DNA of 64,000 nucleotides. Source: Foetidibacter luteolus. GTDB lineage: Bacteria > Bacteroidota > Bacteroidia > Chitinophagales > Chitinophagaceae. The position numbers and the translations under genes were made by a program. This document shows positions 8,351 through 16,598 of this stretch, piece by piece. The stretch lies in assembly GCF_009650435.1 (NCBI RefSeq), contig NZ_VVIP01000044.1:1-64000 (forward strand), in the 5' to 3' direction. A model generated the notes under the pieces. It worked only from the letters and a program-made list of their open reading frames with translations, searched no databases and was not told where the DNA came from. Every line of letters begins with the position of its first letter. The first letter of the stretch is position 1.

Positions 8351-9205
8351 TTAATCTTTTAGGCACCGCACCGAATAAGCAAACTCTTTATAAATATCCG
8401 TTGATGTGGCGATGCGGCTGTCATAAGAAAGGCCCAGAAACATCGCGTTTTCGCCAGTGGTTCCAGTGGTGCTCCACCAACCTCCTTTTTGTTTCAGACT
8501 GTAGAAGCGGCCCACAGCATCGCGATAGCCACCTGGCAGAGCTGAGAACCCGACAAAATCGTTTGCCGAAGTATTTGGCTGCTGCCATAGTGAAGAGACC
8601 GCTTTAAGTTGCCCCCCAGCGAAGAACTCTCCGGATAAATATCCAGTCAGCGCAGCCCATTCCTGCTTGGCTGGTATATGCCACCCGTCAGGAGCGAGCC
8701 CACGGGGATCCGTCACCGCGTACCAGTTATAAAGCTTACCATATAATGCTTCGCTTGATGGATCATTGTTATAGTAGCACCAGGCGCCGGATTTCAAATT
8801 GCGCCATTGATTTGCATCAGTTACATGGGGTATTGAGTCGCCATTGCGATACCTCGTTATATTGAGATTTCTGCGAGTCCAGTACTGATTGCCAATTTTC
8901 ACACCTAAGGTGTCCGATAATTCGGATATCATTCCCACATTTTTAGAAACAACGAAGATCGCTCCGTCGCTGATCTTTAATGATGCTCCGTTAACTATAA
9001 TTTGTAGAACATCCAGGATGCATTTTCCGCCGGCTTGCGGTCTGATAACAATATTGCAATCAGGAGGCAGGGTGGAAGGCGGCAACAAATTGTCTTGCCA
9101 GTTAGATACCTGCGACCAGTTTCCGTTTCCGATAAATGTGTATGTGTTTTGAGCAGACAGTGCGGTGCTGGCCAACAACAAAGCCAGACAGGTAAGCAAT
9201 TTCAT
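8351..9205 (-). CDS. Secreted FISUMP-domain protein
   Basis: A 284-residue protein with a signal peptide (MKLLTCLALLLASTALSAQ), a beta-rich N-terminal domain (WSQVSNWQDN, about residues 25-95) and a C-terminal Fibrobacter succinogenes major domain (FISUMP). That domain is recognised by W-x-RRNLN, Y-GKLYNWYAV, DPRGLAPDGWHIP, WW-STT and the final YSVRCLKD. FISUMP proteins are surface or secreted proteins of unknown function. The gene stands alone, with ~930 bp of mostly empty DNA upstream. Starts at ATG 9205. Confidence 0.85.
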   Translation of the reverse strand: MKLLTCLALLLASTALSAQNTYTFIGNGNWSQVSNWQDNLLPPSTLPPDCNIVIRPQAGGKCILDVLQIIVNGASLKISDGAIFVVSKNVGMISELSDTLGVKIGNQYWTRRNLNITRYRNGDSIPHVTDANQWRNLKSGAWCYYNNDPSSEALYGKLYNWYAVTDPRGLAPDGWHIPAKQEWAALTGYLSGEFFAGGQLKAVSSLWQQPNTSANDFVGFSALPGGYRDAVGRFYSLKQKGGWWSTTGTTGENAMFLGLSYDSRIATSTDIYKEFAYSVRCLKD

Positions 9206-9301
9206 TTAAGATTATTTGGTTGACTGGCTAAATATAACATACGGTGGCGGGTTATACAAGCTTTCCAGTTTAAAGTTTGAAATTTTTTAAGCTCTCTGAA
9301 G

Positions 9302-9331
9302 AACAAAAAGCCCGGCATGAACATACCGGGC
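9302..9331 (-). terminator. Intrinsic terminator, minus strand
   Basis: Arms GCCCGG (9310-9315) and CCGGGC (9326-9331) enclose a 10-nt loop. Read on the minus strand the stem is followed by TTTTTG. No minus-strand gene is seen just upstream of it. Confidence 0.6.
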
Positions 9332-9551
9332 GTCTCAACCCTAAACCCTTAAAAAATTGTTTACAAGATAAAAAAATGGGTAATATATCGAATTGGCCCT
9401 CTGCTCAATGCAGCTATTTAGCTGTTTTTAATAGAATGTAAGGAGTAATTAATTTAAGTCTTTATTGATAACCAGCACCTTTGTACTGGAGTTTGGTCAA
9501 TCTCTCTGAGCCTATTTTATACCCCAACAATCAACTACAGGTACTTCGTCA

Positions 9552-9580
9552 GCCCCGTTTATTCGGGGCTTTTGCTTTTA
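9552..9580 (+). terminator. Intrinsic terminator, plus strand
   Basis: GCCCCG, a short AT loop and CGGGGC, followed by TTTTGCTTTT. It would end a plus-strand transcript of which no coding part is visible. Confidence 0.65.
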
Positions 9581-9752
9581 AAAAATTGAGGCCCCCGAGA
9601 GGCTCACAGTAGTATTTTTCAGGCCCGAAATATTAGCAAACACATGTGATTACAAAGCAAAGTGGGTGCCAGAATTGTTGGCATAAGTTGTGCGGTGTAT
9701 TAATCATTTCTATTGCAAGTGCATATAGTATGCATCCAATGAATAACATCAG

Positions 9753-9775
9753 GCGGCCGTAGTGGCCGCTTTTTT
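9753..9775 (+). terminator. Intrinsic terminator, plus strand
   Basis: GCGGCC-GTAGT-GGCCGC followed by TTTTTT. A compact GC-rich hairpin with a T-run and no obvious gene upstream. Confidence 0.55.
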
Positions 9776-10138
9776 ATGGGAGTTAACCGTGCGTAAGCTG
9801 TGCACACATCAATGATAGCAAGGGATTATGCGTGAGGAGGTGCCAAGTTTGGGATCGCTTATAGTTAAGCTTATTACCACAATAGAATATGATGCTAAAG
9901 GTGCCATTTAAAATGTGGCGTATTGGATCCCAAAGAACCTCCATTAGGTAGACTTCAAATTCCTGAATTTATACGCCAGTCAAATCCCGTAAAATAAATG
10001 GTGCTCAACTGGATTTTCACTCGGTATTACTTCACCGAAATGAAATGCGCTTCAAAGCGACATCAAATATGCTTTACAAAATGACACAATAAAAATGTGA
10101 AACACACCTTTACAGATTTAGGATCTACAGGAGGTCTA

Positions 10139-10963
10139 TAGCTATTCTATACAGTAAAATTAGCTTTTTGGAAACAGGTGCGTGCAGTCCCGTTGTTTTT
10201 CTTCACGGAAATCCAACTTGTCCTTTCATGTGGCGCCATATTATCCCTATTGTCAGTCAGACAGCGCAGGGTATTGCTCCGGACCTGATCTGAATGGGGA
10301 GTCTGGGAAACCTTCCGGGGATCATAACGGGTTTCATGACCATTTCGGGTATAATGAGTGGTTCCGTGAAATGGATTTTATTGATCAGGTTATTCTGGTA
10401 CTTCATAATTGGGATCGGCACTGGGATTTCACTGGCTTATCAAAACCGGATAAGGTTAAAGCGATCATTTAAATGTAAGCCATCGTTCGACCTGGATATG
10501 ATCTGATTTCCCTGATGAAGGGGATAAAATATTTAACATGCTTAAATCTGAAGCAGGTAAGACGTTAATGTATGAAGAGAATTTCTTTGTAGAGACCGTT
10601 TTGCCTAAAAGTATTATCAGGCAACTGAGCAAGGAAGAGATGGAAGTATTCCGGGCGGCGCTTACTGTCAGGCTTGACCGAAAGACAACGTTAGATCTGG
10701 CCAGAGATCTCCCGATCTAAGGCGAACCTACAAATATCGTTGCTATAGTTGAACAATATGGAAGATGGCTTTCCGGCTCTTCTGTTCCTAAATTATTGAT
10801 CGTTGCAGAACCCGGTGCCTTCCTGCATGGACGCAATCTGGAATTTGCGCGGACCTGGGCGAACCAGAGCGAGGTTTTTGTTAAGGGAATACATTATATT
10901 CAAGAAGATTCGCCTGTCGAAATGGGACAAGCAATAGTTACTTTCCTGCGCTCATTAAATTAG
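10139..10963 (+). pseudogene. Haloalkane dehalogenase relic (alpha/beta hydrolase)
   Basis: Pieces in several frames rebuild a haloalkane-dehalogenase-type hydrolase. These are PVVFLHGNPTCPFMWRHIIP with the oxyanion-hole HGNP, IAPDLI, then VILVLHNWDRHWDF at the nucleophile elbow, ENFFVETVLPKSIIRQLSKE in the cap, and LPI-GEPTNIVAIVEQYGRWL. The gene ends with KLLIVAEPGAF and GIHYIQEDSPVEMG, which supply the usual acid and histidine regions. It carries an in-frame TGA after APDLI, frameshifts, an internal loss between about 10470 and 10570, and a TAA near 10718. The nucleophile Asp of the HDWG box reads Asn. It is clearly dead. Confidence 0.85.
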
Positions 10964-11027
10964 TTCGTCGGCTGCTAAAAAAATAAACTCGGAACATAAT
11001 ATTTTAGTGGTGTTTTATTTTGTATAA

Positions 11028-11479
11028 CTATTTTTTTGCGATTGCGTTTGGTGACACTCCAAACTTTTTTTTAAATGGCATGCTGAAATGCTGGGGAGAT
11101 GAATAACCCAGTTCATATGCAATCTCTGATACAGATTTAACTTTTTTCAGCAGATCCATCCGCCCCAGCTCCAATCTCTTTTCTGAAAGAAAGCCAAATA
11201 CCGTTTGACCGAAAACCTCTCTGAAGCCTTTTTTTAGTTTGAATCATTCAATCCGCAAATCCTTGCCAGCTGGATTAAAGAAGGCGGGTTGGCCAAGTTT
11301 TGAATAAGGTACTCTTTTGCAAAATAAATACATTCAGTGTCGTAACTGCTCCTGATAACGGTATTGTCAAAGTGCTCCATCTTTTCAAATCCGAAGTAGC
11401 AATTTTCGGTTGGGGGCAAACAGGTGTGTTGAATTTGTGTAGGCGTATCAATGGGCAGGCCGGGAGCATTGGTGGCCAA
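11028..11479 (-). pseudogene. AraC-family regulator, C-terminal relic
   Basis: The frame from 11479 gives YIFAKEYLIQNLANPPSLIQ..ARICGLN, the first helix-turn-helix of an AraC domain. After a one-base loss near 11236 the next frame gives GFREVFGQTVFGFLSEKRLE and YELGYSSPQHFSMPFKKKFG, the second helix-turn-helix, ending at TAG 11028-11030. The ~150 residues left are less than half of a usual AraC protein, so the effector domain is missing. Its neighbour, the haloalkane dehalogenase relic, may have been its target. Confidence 0.75.
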
Positions 11480-11636
11480 TCATTAAAAAAACATAGTGAT
11501 GAAAAAAGCACGCAGTAGAAGCATTTGCAATATATGTTTTTGAGTGTTTGAAGAAATTTTTCGTTGGCAGTGTCGAATGCCCGCTGCCTTTTTGCTAAAA
11601 AACGTAAACCCTAATACAGAAGCCTTTAACCATTTG

Positions 11637-12149
11637 TCAAAAAACAATACCTAGCAATGTTTCTGAACTGTCTACAAATTGGATTACAGCATTGAATCGC
11701 ATCGTCGTATTCGACAGCCTGGATATATCTGACGTAAAGTTGCCAGCAACACTGATAAGCAAGCCCAAGCTGTCGGGAACATCACATTGGTGTATTTGCT
11801 CAATATTGCCTGAGATAGCCGGCAGATCACGCCCTTGCTCAAGTTTAATTATTATTGAGGCGTTTCGTCCGGGAAGCAACCTCATAGCCTGTTGTTTTTG
11901 TACGCTTGCCTGTATGTAATGGGTGTCTTTGCCACCATTCTCAGGAAGCGAAATGAAAGCATTTAGTTGCTTTTGTTGGGGGTATCTAATTAATGCGGTG
12001 AAAAACAGGATTAGGGCAACAACAGTTGTCAGCAAGAGCCACGTAATATTCGACAACTTGTCTGTTCTGCCGAATACAATTTTTTCCAATGCAGGGCTTC
12101 GGTAGTTTTCGCCCGGCTTATTTTTAGCACTTGCATGATTTGTTTTCAT
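11637..12149 (-). CDS. Compact HlyD-like membrane fusion protein of the peptide exporter
   Basis: A 170-residue protein with one N-terminal membrane segment (NITWLLLTTVVALILFFTALI, about residues 35-55) and a short periplasmic beta domain (ASIIIKLEQGRDLPAISGNI). ATG 12149 was chosen over an upstream in-frame start. It ends the peptide operon, 16 bp after the ABC exporter. HlyD-type adaptors of C39 exporters normally have 280-430 residues with a long coiled coil and a lipoyl domain; here those parts are absent. It is either a reduced adaptor or one that lost its hairpin. A weak hairpin (GGCAG...CTGCC, 11570-11592) lies downstream. Confidence 0.7.
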   Translation of the reverse strand: MKTNHASAKNKPGENYRSPALEKIVFGRTDKLSNITWLLLTTVVALILFFTALIRYPQQKQLNAFISLPENGGKDTHYIQASVQKQQAMRLLPGRNASIIIKLEQGRDLPAISGNIEQIHQCDVPDSLGLLISVAGNFTSDISRLSNTTMRFNAVIQFVDSSETLLGIVF

Positions 12150-12165
12150 ATTTCTTTTGGTATTG

Positions 12166-14367
12166 CTAATTATCCAGCTCCAACTGATTTCTAACAAGTT
12201 CGTAATACCTGCCTTTCAAAATTGAAAGTTCGTTATGTGTGCCCTCTTCCACGATGCAACCATTTTCTAGTACTACAATCTTATCAGCATTCTTAACAGT
12301 ACTAAGCCGGTGCGCCACTACCAGGACAGTTCGCCCTGAAAAAAAATGACGAAGGTTACCCACGATGACTCTTTCGTTTTCAGTATCTAATGAGTTCGTT
12401 GCCTCATCGAAAAATAAATATGCAGGTTCTTTATACAGCGCCCGGGCGATGAGTAGCCGTTGTTTCTGACCCTCACTCATAACCGATCCGTTTACCCCCA
12501 GACTGGTATGAAAACCATTAGGAAGCGATTCGACAAACTGAAGGATATTAGCCGTAAGGCAGGCCTGAAGCAAGCCCTGTTCCCGGGGATCTTCCTCACC
12601 CACGGCGATATTCCCGGCAACCGTATCATTGAAGATATAGCCGTTTTGCATAACAGCGGAACAGCAGCTTCGCCATGCCGCTGGTCGTATATTCTTCAAA
12701 TTCAACGGCCCCACCATAATTTCTCCTTCATGGTTATCGAAAAATTTAAGCAACAGTTTTATCAGAGTTGTCTTGCCACTGCCACTTGCCCCCACAATCG
12801 CCGTTACTTTTCCCTCGGGTATACACAGCGACAAGTTTCTGATGACTTGCGGATTACCCGCGCCGGGATAACTAAATGACAGGTTTTTAATCTTAACATC
12901 GCCACTTATAGTATTGTCATCGGAATAATTTCCATCGGTTTCTTCATTCTCAGCCTCATGAACTTCATTCAACCGCTCCATGCTTATTCCTGCATCCTGC
13001 CCCTGCTGAAGAAAGAGGATGAATTGCTCAATTGGCGCAGCAAGCTGACCAATGATATATTGGATTGCAAGCATCGAACCCAACGTAATACGGTTTTCAA
13101 ACACCAGCTTCGCAGCCATAAAGCTGATGATGATGTCTTTGCCCTGACTGATAAGTATTGCTCCGGCCTGCTGGAGCTGCGTATAAGAAAGCTTTTTGAA
13201 GGTCAGCTTAAAAATCCGCGCCTGGATGTTCTCCCATTCCCACCTTTTAGCTTGTTCGGCATTATGCAGTTTAATTTCCTGCATACCGTTAACAAGCTGG
13301 ATGGTAGCATTATTTTCCATCGCGGACAAAGAAAATGCCTGGTAATTTAACCGTCTTCTCAAGCGCAAGAACAAGCTGACCCATAAGTAGTACATGACGG
13401 ACCCCGTTGTAAATATCAGGAAGAAAACAGGGTTATAAAATGCGAGTACTGCTGCAAACACCAGGAAACTTACGAAAGCGAATCCGGTATTAATCGCAGT
13501 ACCGGTAAGAAACTCCTGAACCTGCCGGTGGTCACCTAACCGCTGCATGATATCGCCCGCGGGATGCAGGGTAAAGTAAGCGATAGGAAGCCGGGTGAGT
13601 TTATGCCAAAAGTCTGAAAGTATGTAAAGGTTCAGCCTGCCTGATATCAGCAGGAGAAGCCTGTTTCGGACAATATCTATAATGGAGCGGCTGACAACCA
13701 GCATCAGTTGCGCCATAAGCACAAGCTTCATATAGGACATATCCCTGCCGGTGATGCCGATATCAACAATACTTTTGGTAAGATAAGGAAATAAAAGCTG
13801 GAGGGCTGTGGTAATGATTAGGGCAAAGCTTATCTGGACTATTTGCCAACGGCTTTTCTTAAGGTACTTAAACATGCGCGACCAGTTAAGCGGGTGCTGG
13901 GGATCTGCTTGCTGCCGGTAAAATTCGGGTAGCGGTGCCAGCAACAACGCAGTTCCTTTTTCCTTTTGAACTGACGTATCTGTTATCCAGTGACTTTTAA
14001 ATTCTTTTTCAGTTAAAGAAAGCATACCATTGAGGGGATCTGCAACCCTGTACCGCCGCGCCAACCGGCTACTGAAAGGGTATAGCACAACAAAATGATG
14101 TTGGTTCCAGTGGAGGATGGAAGGATGTGCGGCATCTCGTATCAATTCATCCATCGATAATTCTACCGGAGATGTTTCAAATCCTAACTTTTCGGCCTGC
14201 TGCCTGAGTCCTAAAAGGGTCATGCCCTCTCTACCAGAAGAATCATCACCAGAGAGTCTCGGACTATCGGCCTTTAAAAACAGACCGTAGTATTTGGCCA
14301 CCATCCGCAGGCAGGCAGGCCCACAATCGGTTGTTCCTGTCTGACGGTAATAAGGAAACTGTTTCAT
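12166..14367 (-). CDS. C39-peptidase-containing ABC exporter (PCAT)
   Basis: A 733-residue bifunctional exporter that cleaves GG-leader peptides and moves them out of the cytoplasm. The N-terminal C39 domain has Cys15 in TTDCGPACL, His91 in HHFVV and Asp110 in VADPLNG, so the triad is complete. Then come six membrane helices (about 160-450) and an ATPase domain. The ATPase has Walker A GASGSGKTT near 525, a variant signature MSEGQKQR near 630 (SEGQ rather than SGGQ), Walker B YLFFDEATNSLD near 650, and an H-loop AHRL. The start ATG 14367 directly abuts the stop of the upstream gene. The GG leader at 16356-16532 is the obvious substrate. Confidence 0.95.
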   Translation of the reverse strand: MKQFPYYRQTGTTDCGPACLRMVAKYYGLFLKADSPRLSGDDSSGREGMTLLGLRQQAEKLGFETSPVELSMDELIRDAAHPSILHWNQHHFVVLYPFSSRLARRYRVADPLNGMLSLTEKEFKSHWITDTSVQKEKGTALLLAPLPEFYRQQADPQHPLNWSRMFKYLKKSRWQIVQISFALIITTALQLLFPYLTKSIVDIGITGRDMSYMKLVLMAQLMLVVSRSIIDIVRNRLLLLISGRLNLYILSDFWHKLTRLPIAYFTLHPAGDIMQRLGDHRQVQEFLTGTAINTGFAFVSFLVFAAVLAFYNPVFFLIFTTGSVMYYLWVSLFLRLRRRLNYQAFSLSAMENNATIQLVNGMQEIKLHNAEQAKRWEWENIQARIFKLTFKKLSYTQLQQAGAILISQGKDIIISFMAAKLVFENRITLGSMLAIQYIIGQLAAPIEQFILFLQQGQDAGISMERLNEVHEAENEETDGNYSDDNTISGDVKIKNLSFSYPGAGNPQVIRNLSLCIPEGKVTAIVGASGSGKTTLIKLLLKFFDNHEGEIMVGPLNLKNIRPAAWRSCCSAVMQNGYIFNDTVAGNIAVGEEDPREQGLLQACLTANILQFVESLPNGFHTSLGVNGSVMSEGQKQRLLIARALYKEPAYLFFDEATNSLDTENERVIVGNLRHFFSGRTVLVVAHRLSTVKNADKIVVLENGCIVEEGTHNELSILKGRYYELVRNQLELDN

Positions 14368-15225
14368 TCAAAAACCGTTATAGCTTGCGCTTTTTTGAAA
14401 ATGTGTCTTCATGAGCTGCTGAGTGAAATAACTGATTATTCCACGGCCATTAACTGGTATGCCGAGGTGAAAATACAGGTGGCTTAAGAGCATTGGTAGG
14501 TTAGGGCCAAGGGCACAATAATTCCTAAAAAGCAAAGACCAGTCTGCAATGGCCTTCAGACGCGGGTTTGGACTACCCCGGATGATGGACAAACAGTCCT
14601 CGTAAATTTCATTCAGCATACCGCCTGCCTCTTTATATCTCTGGTCATATCCGCCCCGGACCGCATCCATCTCTACCATTTTCCCAAGTTCATGCGTGTA
14701 AGCCCGTGCATCAACTCCTCCATCCAGGAGTACCAGCAAGGTTAAATACAATGATGCGGAGAACAGGTCTTCCAGGTCAAAAGGATCAGTTTCAAAAGCG
14801 AGGTAAAGCTGCTTTGTAGACTGGCTCCACAAATACCGGTAAGCCGCCCGATCACCTGTTGCGGCCTGTGGCAAAAACTGGTGAAGACTATGACAAAGCG
14901 TATTAAACGGTATATTCATATACACTTGTTCAGTTGTTGCCAATTCGTCGTTATAACTTTTCAGGCCCGGAATAGATTGAAAGTATCCTGTAAAAAAATC
15001 ATTAAATCTGCTGATGAAGGCACCACACTGCCCAGCAGATACCAGGCAGGACAGTCCTACATGATCCCCCTTGTTGGTTCCGAAGTGGATCAGATAATCT
15101 TTAAGACCTGGTGGGGAAGAATTAAAGAACGGATAGAGCCCCTTCAGCAGCAGGTCATGCCACTGATGCTGCGGGTAAAAAATGGAGAGAAACAGCCATC
15201 GTTCCTGTGTGTCTATTTTCATCAT
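14368..15225 (-). CDS. Thiopeptide/lanthipeptide-type biosynthesis protein (SpaB_C-like), stand-alone
   Basis: A 285-residue protein starting at ATG 15225, overlapping the glycosyltransferase stop by 4 bp. The N-terminal layout (RWLFLSIFYPQHQW, a DYLIHFG strand, then KGDHVGLSCLV) and the helical C-terminal half recall the SpaB_C domain, which in class I lanthipeptide dehydratases removes glutamate and in thiopeptide systems closes the ring. No dehydratase N-terminal domain exists nearby, so a glutamylation partner is absent. The similarity is weak and from memory, so it may be an unrelated family. Position inside the operon argues for a role in maturing or handling the peptide. Confidence 0.5.
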   Translation of the reverse strand: MMKIDTQERWLFLSIFYPQHQWHDLLLKGLYPFFNSSPPGLKDYLIHFGTNKGDHVGLSCLVSAGQCGAFISRFNDFFTGYFQSIPGLKSYNDELATTEQVYMNIPFNTLCHSLHQFLPQAATGDRAAYRYLWSQSTKQLYLAFETDPFDLEDLFSASLYLTLLVLLDGGVDARAYTHELGKMVEMDAVRGGYDQRYKEAGGMLNEIYEDCLSIIRGSPNPRLKAIADWSLLFRNYCALGPNLPMLLSHLYFHLGIPVNGRGIISYFTQQLMKTHFQKSASYNGF

Positions 15226-16265
15226 GATACTATAATTATTCCTTCCCCAAAACACCCGTTGTTCACAGCGATCCTTTTCTGCTTTCGGTTAGCATTCATT
15301 TTATTACGGTTACTTATCATTGAATGAAACAACAGCAGGTGGTTCTGGAGCTGATAATCTCTTATCTTCACGAACCCGGATAAAGCTAATGTTGTTCCCG
15401 GAACAGACCCTGACAAATAAACGGCCTCCTCCTCCCTGACATAGGTACCCCTCTCCCAATCGTGCGCCAATAGAGATTCCTGGTATTTATATCGTTTCGT
15501 TTTTAGCAAATCGGAAAGCCGCATGGCAGACCGGATGGAATGATCCTGAACAATGCCCCTGCTATACGTATTATCGTTAAAAAGGTATAAAAATTCACTT
15601 CTGGCAGGATCAAGCTGTTTGATATAGATACCTTCTTCACTTAGCTGAGCTTCCTGCCCTTTGGTTCTTTCCTCCTGGCTGTGGCTAATTGCATTGAGGT
15701 ATTTGGGATTGTTTATAACGACCCGGCGCCGGCCGAGCTGCTGTAGCCTGAACGCAAAATCATAATCATCAAACCCGTAGTTATTCATAAATTCGTCAAA
15801 CCCCTCTACAGCCATAAAATCTTCTTTAGTAAAACATACTCTCCCGAGCACGTCCCGTTTCGTCATCGGCTTCCTCTCGTAAATAGTTGTCAAAAAAATA
15901 TTGTTGTTTCTAGTAAAGCACCTGCTCACAAAAGCAGCATAATCTTTACCGGTATAGTTATCAGCATCTACAAGACATACAATATCGCCGCCGGCAAGCT
16001 TTGATACCATGTTTTTGGAATGAGCCATTTTAAACTGCCGCGGCTCCGTAGTGCGATAATATTTCAACCTTCCTGAAGATAAAAGTGATCTAAACTTGGC
16101 CCTCACCCATTCCTCCATGTGATCAGTAGAATGATAGTCCAGAAGTACATGCTCCATATTTTCATATGAAGCATTATCCTCTATGTTTTGAGGCAACGTT
16201 TGCTGCAGATGGTATAGGCGGTTCATACTCACCGTACACAGGGAAATTTTATACTTTTCTTTCAT
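15222..16265 (-). CDS. GT-A glycosyltransferase of the peptide operon
   Basis: A 347-residue family-2-like glycosyltransferase. The N-terminal strand is KISLCTVSMNR, a metal-binding DADN motif is at residues 100-103, and a galactosyltransferase-type C-terminal block (GFDEFMNNYGFDDYDFAFRL, residues about 155-174) contains the acceptor-site acidic residues. ATG 16265 was chosen over the upstream in-frame ATG 16334, because the former directly precedes the family's first strand. It lies 90 bp after the precursor gene and overlaps the next gene by ATGA, so coupling is likely. By analogy with glycocin loci, where a GT2 enzyme glycosylates the bacteriocin, it may sugar-modify the cysteine-rich peptide; this is inference. 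Confidence 0.8.
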   Translation of the reverse strand: MKEKYKISLCTVSMNRLYHLQQTLPQNIEDNASYENMEHVLLDYHSTDHMEEWVRAKFRSLLSSGRLKYYRTTEPRQFKMAHSKNMVSKLAGGDIVCLVDADNYTGKDYAAFVSRCFTRNNNIFLTTIYERKPMTKRDVLGRVCFTKEDFMAVEGFDEFMNNYGFDDYDFAFRLQQLGRRRVVINNPKYLNAISHSQEERTKGQEAQLSEEGIYIKQLDPARSEFLYLFNDNTYSRGIVQDHSIRSAMRLSDLLKTKRYKYQESLLAHDWERGTYVREEEAVYLSGSVPGTTLALSGFVKIRDYQLQNHLLLFHSMISNRNKMNANRKQKRIAVNNGCFGEGIIIVS

Positions 16266-16355
16266 ACGTCTTCTACTTGAAAAATGGGACGCCCTGACGT
16301 TACTGCCAGGACTGTCCCAAAAACCATTGTACATGCAATCGCTGCTGCAACTGTT

Positions 16356-16532
16356 TTAGTTACAGCCTCCGGTTCCCGGAGGGACGTTGGGCCCAACACA
16401 AACGCATGCGCCCATAACAGGTACACAATAACCACCGTTGCAATAAGTGAACTGCATGCAACCGTCCCCACCTTTGATAGCTTTTTGCTCTTCAGAGGTA
16501 AGAACTTTACCGATGTTTTTGATTTTTTTCAT
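16356..16532 (-). CDS. GG-leader precursor peptide with six-cysteine EGF-like core
   Basis: A 58-residue peptide from ATG 16532; a longer in-frame start at 16586 is unlikely. The leader MKKIKNIGKVLTSEEQKAIKGG has the lysine-rich start, LTSEEQK helix and double glycine of Bacteroidota C39-exported precursors. The 36-residue core has Cys at 25, 31, 36, 43, 45 and 57, that is C-x5-C-x4-C-x6-C-x-C-x11-C. It includes CNGGYC and a CVC pair with glycines before the last cysteine. This spacing fits the loose EGF-domain pattern and the NGG word common in EGF repeats. It lies 66 bp after the VKOR gene and 90 bp before the glycosyltransferase. Precursor identity is well supported; the EGF fold is a hypothesis. 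Confidence 0.85.
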   Translation of the reverse strand: MKKIKNIGKVLTSEEQKAIKGGDGCMQFTYCNGGYCVPVMGACVCVGPNVPPGTGGCN

Positions 16533-16598
16533 AAACCATTGAACTTTTAATGAAAAAAAATTGCCTACTCTCAAGGTTTTCGGCACCCCCTTTGGAAA

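Larger units (their letters stand above)
9206..10138. other. Gene-poor stretch with three terminator-like hairpins
   Basis: No convincing ORF. The segment 9331-9551 lies between a minus-facing and a plus-facing terminator and could encode an untranslated RNA. The 9780-10138 part shows nothing recognisable. Confidence 0.5.

Noticed and set aside
16356..16532. Precursor as a class I lanthipeptide
   Set aside because: The core has six cysteines but only two Thr and no Ser, and no dehydratase N-domain or cyclase gene is present.
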